DNA of 64,000 nucleotides from Amborella trichopoda (taxonomy: Eukaryota; Streptophyta; Magnoliopsida; Amborellales; Amborellaceae), in the NCBI RefSeq assembly GCF_000471905.2, contig NW_006498137.1, positions 890,957-954,956 on the forward strand. The letters run 5' to 3'. Below the pieces are notes generated by a model. That model made no database searches. It was not told where the DNA came from and was given only the letters and a program-made list of their open reading frames with translations. Of this stretch, positions 57,984 to 64,000 are shown one piece after another; within the stretch, counting starts at the first letter, position 1, and each line of letters starts with the position of its first letter. Position numbers and translations under genes: made by a program.

Positions 57984-59080
57984 TCTCATAGTGCTAATCC
58001 TTATTTTGATTAGATATAATACATGGTGGAAGATTGTGTGCTTTAGAGGAACTCTCATTATCTTTCATACTTTTTACTGAAATTTGTGTCCCATACAAAA
58101 CCTAGTGGTGTGACCATTCCCAGATGCGCAAACCATCCAATGAATAAGCAATTTAGCAAAAAACTTAAACTGGTGAATTATATCAATAGTGAGATGATAA
58201 AGGATGCTTTTGAAAGTCCTCCTAGAAACTAAACTTGAAAAAGAGGCTTACTAAAGATAACTACTACTAGTTTTCTTTATGAGCCAAAGGATGCAGACAT
58301 GAATAGAAAAGGTTTATTTATATCCCATTTACAAGCAGTACACCATTTCCAATGCAATAAACAAAGAAAACTGTACATGTACCATTTTATTCCAAAACTT
58401 GAATGATAATCAGCAAGAGAAAGTTCTGTACCTTTTTATTCCGTTGATATATGCCTTTAAGTTGGTCAAAATAGTTGTGGTTGTATACAACATAATGATC
58501 CACTTCATCATCATCTATAAGCATTATAAACGAAACTTGATTGTTAAACTCGTCAGACCATGGATAACACATCAAGGTCCAATAGTAGTGACACAAGAAA
58601 CAGAAACAGCAATAGGCTAATACACACATATTTTTATACTTTCCTAACTTCAATTTATAAAAGAGCAAACTACAAGCAAAACTTGAATTGCCTGCCTAGC
58701 AGCAAAAAACGCATATCAACGTTATAAACTACTAAAACACAGTGTTGCCAAAATGGCAGCTTGATCTCTAACCAACAAATCATCTGCAACAACCAAATAT
58801 TACATTGATACCACTTCCCCTCTATGCTTCGGTGAAAGCATAAAATATTTCGATGAGAGGAAGAATATTGCATTACACAATCCGAGACTTTCTTCTGAGA
58901 AAAGAGTGCTCAAACTACAAATGTTGTCTTGAGTTACACTAGATTTTAAACCAACAATTTACAATAATGATATACAATATAACATCAAGCCACATACAAC
59001 ACAAATAAGACAACAGATATAAAAATCAAATTTGAGAAGAGACTAGAGACAGCGAGTTAACTGGGCATATCTAGTTGTTT
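57984..59080. other. Spacer with one possible exon
   Basis: Mostly unassigned. A - strand segment 58514-58432 has an acceptor (GCTTATAG) and donor (GTACAG) and an open frame (DDEVDHYVVYNHNYFDQLKG...) ending in phase 0, as needed to join the exon at 43842. It could be an upstream exon of that gene or chance. Confidence 0.2.
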
Positions 59081-59082
59081 TG

Positions 59083-59960
59083 GTTATGGACGAGTTAAAT
59101 AAGCATCTATTCTACAGGAAGAGGTACCATGGCGTACGTTGTTTGCATATGACATAATTTGGATTGATGAGACTAGAGACAGCGTTAACACAAAGTTTAG
59201 AACTTTGGAGGGATATTCTAGGATCAAAAGGTTCTAAAATTAGTTGGACTATAACAGAACATATGGAATGCAAGTTTAGTAATAATATAAGTAGAAATGA
59301 GAAATTAGTTAAGAATGATGGCCAAAAAGTACTTAAAAGAGATTATTTTTTATATCTTGAGTTGATAATCCCATTATTTTTTATATATTGGGTTGATAAT
59401 CCCTGAGAATGAAGAGATTGAAGAATATATCGCGCACAGAATTCCAGTTTGGTAGATGAAGCAGAGATATGCCTTCGGAATCTTATGTGATCGTCGCATA
59501 CCAATGAAACTTAAGGAGAAGTTCTATAGGAGGTTTACAAGGCAAGCCATGCTTTACAGGATGGAATGTGCGAGCAAGAGCCAATGAATTCATAGAACAC
59601 GTATAGCTGAGATGAAGATATTGAGATGAATAAGTGGCAAGACAAGGGAGGACAAAAGTTTGTTGAATACATCTGAGGGAAATTAAGGATGGCTCCAATA
59701 GGTCATCAAATGAGGGGCACGAAGACTTAGGTGGTTTGGGATTGCGCAATATCAACCTAAAATAGCACTGGATTGGAAGGGCAATTTGGTTCAAGTGAAG
59801 GCTCTAAAAGCGCAATGGTAAGGCCCAAAAGGACATGAATGAAAGTTATGATATATAGTCTAGTTGAGGATACGGTCCTTGATAGAGCAGAATGATATAA
59901 CAAGATTCGTGTACAAGACCCCAAATAGTTGGGATAAGGATTAGATGATGATGAAATATG
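59083..59960 (+). pseudogene. RTE-type LINE 3' relic
   Basis: The + strand frames give DETRDSVNTKF, LELWRDILGSKGSKIS and TEHMECKFSN, then IPMKLKEKFYR, TRQAMLYRMEC, RIAEMKILR and RRLRWFG, and finally IRVQDPK followed by TAG TTGGGATAAGG. This is the well-known end of plant RTE/non-LTR polyproteins (ALELWRE-LE-KG, SRTKTEYMEC, AEMRMLRW, RLRWFGHV). The sequence ends in GGATTAGATGATGATGA, the ATG/GAT-repeat tail typical of RTE elements. Many stops occur; the 5' part is missing. Confidence 0.85.
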
Positions 59961-60837
59961 AGAAGAGGCTTTAGAGAGATGTTGAGTTTGGCTATTCAAC
60001 ACTCACCCCTTTAACATCTTCAATGTGTTCATCAATCTTGAAGCATTCCTCCTCAATGATTCCGATGCCTCTCATTTTGCTTCATCTCTAAGTGAAGATC
60101 TCTTTACCAAATTTCTTAATGAGATGCTCCATGAAATGATCTAAAGCAAAATGTATTCCATGATATACTCTTGTTTTCTTGATCATATTCCTATTAGAAA
60201 ATAGAATACTTAATAAATCAATTAAGAAATATTCCCGTTGTAGTCTCAAGCAAGTTCTCATGAATAATTTCCATGAGAGAGTTTTGTCCTCTTACTTCAA
60301 CAATAACTAACTAAAAGGAACACTAGAAAATATTGAAAATGAAGGAGGGTAATAGAAGTAGTAAGCTAGAATAATTATGCAAAACACATAGCACAAATTC
60401 ACAATTTCAGCCTTGGAAGCTCCCCTTCCAAGCCAGAGGCACCCCTAATGGCTGGCATCAAATTTTGCTTACTTTAGTTTGACACCAAGGTAGCGGTCGC
60501 CCATAGCCTTACACAGATAAATAACTTCAAATATACTCAGTCTCTTTGCATAGACTCCCACAAGAACCCCTCGATCAGTGAAAGAAGGCTCCAAAAAGTA
60601 AGCAACATGTTATTTGTCCATCCAACTTTTCATGGCTCAGCTTGAATTGCAACATCACAAAAGCTTTGATCAGCTCAAAGGTAACCTCTACCACTTACAT
60701 TCCACTTCATAAGAAATGTGAACTCTACCCCTTCCAAACCCTCCAAAGGATAGAAATTCACATGGGAACAACAACAAGAACACCATTGCAGTACCAGAGA
60801 AAGGACCACTAGCTCCAACACTATAGTTGGGACAACC
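59961..60837. other. Spacer without a recognisable gene
   Basis: No convincing reading frame or element border was found. Confidence 0.4.
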
Positions 60838-63800
60838 TATGTGATGACCCTAATTTTTTTATTGGAACTGAAAAAAATAATAATAATAATATTATTATTA
60901 TTATTACTAATAATAAAACACAACTCATAATGATGGTTCATTTTTATAAGGTGAACCTTTGGTCCACCATCTTTTTCTTTTGTTTTTCATTAGGTGGCTG
61001 GCAACCAAGCAACCTTTATTTCTTAAAGAATTGACACCATCCTTATGAGGTGTTGGTCTCTCTCTCTTATGTGTTTAATGGTTGATGGGTCGCATGTGCA
61101 TGTGCTCTCTTCTCTCATGTGATTCTCTCTCTCATAAAAGGCCCCTTTATGGGCTCAGTTTAAAGAGGGAGATAGGACTCTCTCTAGACAATTAGAAGGC
61201 AAATGTGGGCAGAGGCAGAAGTAGATGGAGAGAGAAACTCAGCCTGTTTACATGACAATGTCCATACAGCACATTGTGTGCCGATGGTTCTAATAGTAGA
61301 TACAAAGACTAGAGCAAATTTTCAAGCCGAAAAACACGGCAAAATGGACACCTTCAACAAGCCACTTGCTAAAAACCAAGCTAAATGAATAAGTTACAAT
61401 CCTTTAAATAACAATTACAACCATTTCTAGCCTTGTATAACCATTGTAAATAAACTCAAATACCAACCCCTAAGAGGGCAATTACATATAAAGCAAGACT
61501 AGCTTATGAATTACACTTTCATAACACCAATTACATAAACTATTTCCAAAAGCTTAAATACATCATGCAACTAATCTAAACAAAATTCTAAAGAATAAAA
61601 TCAACTAAACAGGGAATTAGAATGCCAAATTAAAATAGGGAAGTCATGTTTCGAACCCCCTTGTGCCAGGGCCACGTAATCGGGCCCTATAAAGACTTAA
61701 TATTGTCCCTTCGGATTGTACAAAAGTGGTTCAATCTCACAAGAGCGTCTAATACAAATGGGAAGCAATTACACACCTCAAAATCACTTCTTAAGATCTC
61801 AACACACTGGAATTATCATCCAAACAGAATGAAAAAGGTTTGAATCGAATCGGATAAAGAACAAGAGAGTTATGGCCAAACTACATATGGTGGTACCTCG
61901 GACCACCAAAACAGTTTTGTATGGAAAGATTATGACCCCCCATAGGTAAAAACGTGATGAAAAAGTTCTGAAAATTGTGTGACGCTCTGAGACTAAATTA
62001 TTTGATCGATTTGAAGCAAAGTAATCAATGGATACTATGTATGATCATCGATTCTCACGCATATAGGCTATAACTCATGAAGGACCACACTATGAATAAC
62101 TATGATGAAAAAGATGATCAATGGGGGAATCTAAGATCAAATAAACTTTTCTAAATTCAAAACTCCAACAACTATAAATGCCAAGAATGTGATTTTATGA
62201 GATGGAATTTACCTTGATAAATGCACACTATGGACTTAAGCATAAGAAAGCATGACCACCATCAAGATCACTATTAATGGAACTCTAAAAGCTCTCTCTC
62301 TTCAATTTTCTCTAACAAAACCTTATAAGAAGGAGGGGAGCAACAATTTTCCAAAATGGTTCAAGAGCTGAGATAGTTAGGGTTTGAGATCTCATGATGT
62401 GATTTTATAACATGGGTGTAACCTTGGACTCAATCAACACCCTTGATGCACTAATCCAAAGGCACATGAGAGGCTAATGTACCTAGCCACCCATCCCCAT
62501 CCAACCACTAGGATGAAGGGATAGGATTTCACACCATTATCACTCACCCTAACCCTAAGTTATGTCACTTTACCATTTTGTCCTTTTTTGTTTCAATTGT
62601 ATCCAATATGGCCTTACAAAAATACCTTAGTTTTTTTAATAATCAGAGTAGAAAACCACAAAGGCTAAAGGGCAAAGAAGTAATTGGCAAAGCTCACACA
62701 TGTGGAGATATTCTACTTTATCAAAGCCAATCACTTTGTAGATCTAAACTTTCCAACCAATCAATTTAAACATAATGTCCCCCTTCACACATATGTGTGA
62801 AGATATTTTTCAACTCAAATTTGAAAATACATTTTCTCTTTAATATCAAAAAAATGAATTAATTAAACTTCATACATGCCATGCATGACCCATGTGTAAG
62901 TTAAGTAAGACATGTGATAAACCGGGAGCCTTAATTTATAACACTATATAATAAAATATAACAATATATAACAAGACACCATAACACAACCCCTTATAAA
63001 ACAACAAATTAAATGCCGATCTAGTCCCCCGCCTAAGGATCAGTGCCCAGATGGGCGGTGATCTTAGAGTGAGGCATGGGGTGCCACGTTGCAACCCTAT
63101 GGCCACTCGGACACCACATGGCACTACCAGGTCAGGACTAAAGTGAAAGTTGAGTCAAACAATTTGAAAACCCTCATTTTTTTAGCAAATAAAATTCCGA
63201 AAAATTCTCTAAAATTCACAATAAATATTTTAAGTATTTTTTAGCAATTATTAGGTTTTTCTCATCATTATAAAATCGGACAAAAAGTATAGTGAGATCT
63301 CAAGCTAATAACTATAGGTATCGGAATGCTCCATTAGGTTAGTCCCGAATGATGTTCTGTCGAGTCTCAAATCGACCCAATTGACCTATGTTCCACAATC
63401 TAAAGCAGGGACACATAATTGGTCATATCAAAGCCACTGAGCTAGAACTTCTGATCATTCGGCTCTCAATGGATTACAGATGTACGCCCTGTAGGACATG
63501 ATCTAACTCAATTACAGGAGTCTTCGCAAAACACATGTGCACTGGCTCTTCCAAACTTGGATAATGCATTTGAAAGAGTGACTTCCCGTACGAAATGAAA
63601 ATGTACATGCCATACAATGGTCTCGTGTCAGGATACAGACTTATATCCCATAAGTCTTGACCATTCCATACAGGGTGAATACTCAGTAATTACTCGGGTT
63701 CTATTTTTCTCGTTTGAATTCTCCAAGCCCTAGCCAATTGCAGCTAAACATGAGGCTAACCTATAAAATCCTCATTAGGAGTTGACCCTCACACCTCCTT

Positions 63801-63963
63801 GAGAAATTGATTTCTCAACACATGAACTCTCGATGCCTCATGCGTACTCGGGGTAAAAGAATCTGGGCTCCATTTCGCAAGACGCCAAGATTTCAATATC
63901 TCAATTGCTCCCACTGAATAAGAGACTACCGGAATTTAGGCCTTGATAGGCCATATTTCCAAC
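60838..63963 (-). mobile_element. Probable LTR-retrotransposon-derived sequence
   Basis: On the - strand a plausible LTR start TGTTGGAAATATGGCCTATC begins at 63963. TGTGATGACCCTAATTTTT at 60843 on the + strand is another LTR-like start, and 63160-63280 has the AAAATTC(C/T)GAAAAATT type of sequence often seen in Ty3/gypsy LTRs. I see no protein domain and no second LTR copy within the window, so the element, if real, is degraded or continues beyond it. Confidence 0.25.
60868..60915. repeat. AAT/ATT palindromic microsatellite
   Basis: (AAT)n turns into (ATT)n and back to (AAT)n, giving a perfect inverted repeat that can form a hairpin. Confidence 0.85.
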
Positions 63964-63987
63964 AGATTCCTCCTTCATGACACCACC

Positions 63988-64000
63988 ACTCTCTCTCTCT
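63988..64000. repeat. (CT)n microsatellite at the window edge
   Basis: CT repeat continues to the last base. Confidence 0.8.

Overview
This is nuclear DNA of a flowering plant. The evidence is multi-exon genes with GT-AG introns, plant gene families (a chloroplast BPG2-type GTPase relic, a SKIP/SNW fragment), plant-type Ty1/copia, L1, RTE, hAT and Mutator-like elements, long CT/GA microsatellites, and very long transposon-filled introns. The long introns and L1/RTE content suggest an early-diverging eudicot or magnoliid, but that is only a guess. No prokaryotic, plasmid, CRISPR or viral-genome feature was seen. Two 20-N assembly gaps (16483-16502, 36354-36373) each abut CT/GA microsatellites.

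Layout. (1) 266-4340, + strand: the last five phase-compatible coding exons of an unrecognised gene. Its third visible intron holds an L1 RNase H relic, a GGGTCGGGT-type element and a terminal-inverted-repeat element. (2) 5120-9100, - strand: a 4-kb LTR retrotransposon without recognisable gag-pol. It carries an intronless, decayed piece of the splicing/transcription factor SKIP. (3) 9101-16560: repeat-rich spacer with a tRNA-derived SINE and several short tandem repeats. (4) 16723-20632, - strand: a BPG2/YqeH-type chloroplast GTPase, well conserved but broken by three frameshifts, an in-frame stop and a lost splice donor. (5) 20800-27990: spacer with a three-unit AT-rich repeat, a foldback element and a Pack-MULE (24965-26331).

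(6) 27993-43842, - strand: twelve exons that join in perfect phase into an uninterrupted 489-codon 3' part of a conserved plant protein of uncertain function. One intron of about 8 kb holds a decayed hAT transposon with a second hAT-type element nested inside it. (7) 44775-57983: a decayed Ty1/copia element, - strand, into which were inserted a 7.1-kb L1 LINE (14-bp target duplication), a 1.24-kb hAT-type element (inside the 3' LTR), an AT-rich insert and a dispersed repeat. It lies upstream of the exons in (6) and probably sits in another giant intron of that gene. (8) 58000-64000: an RTE-type LINE 3' relic and probable LTR-derived sequence.

Only two loci look like working genes, those in (1) and (6), and both run out of the window or lack a visible 5' end. 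Almost everything else is transposon sequence. Events of biological interest are gene-fragment capture by two unrelated elements, the nested insertion history, and a large inverted pair of hAT-type elements partly inside a gene.
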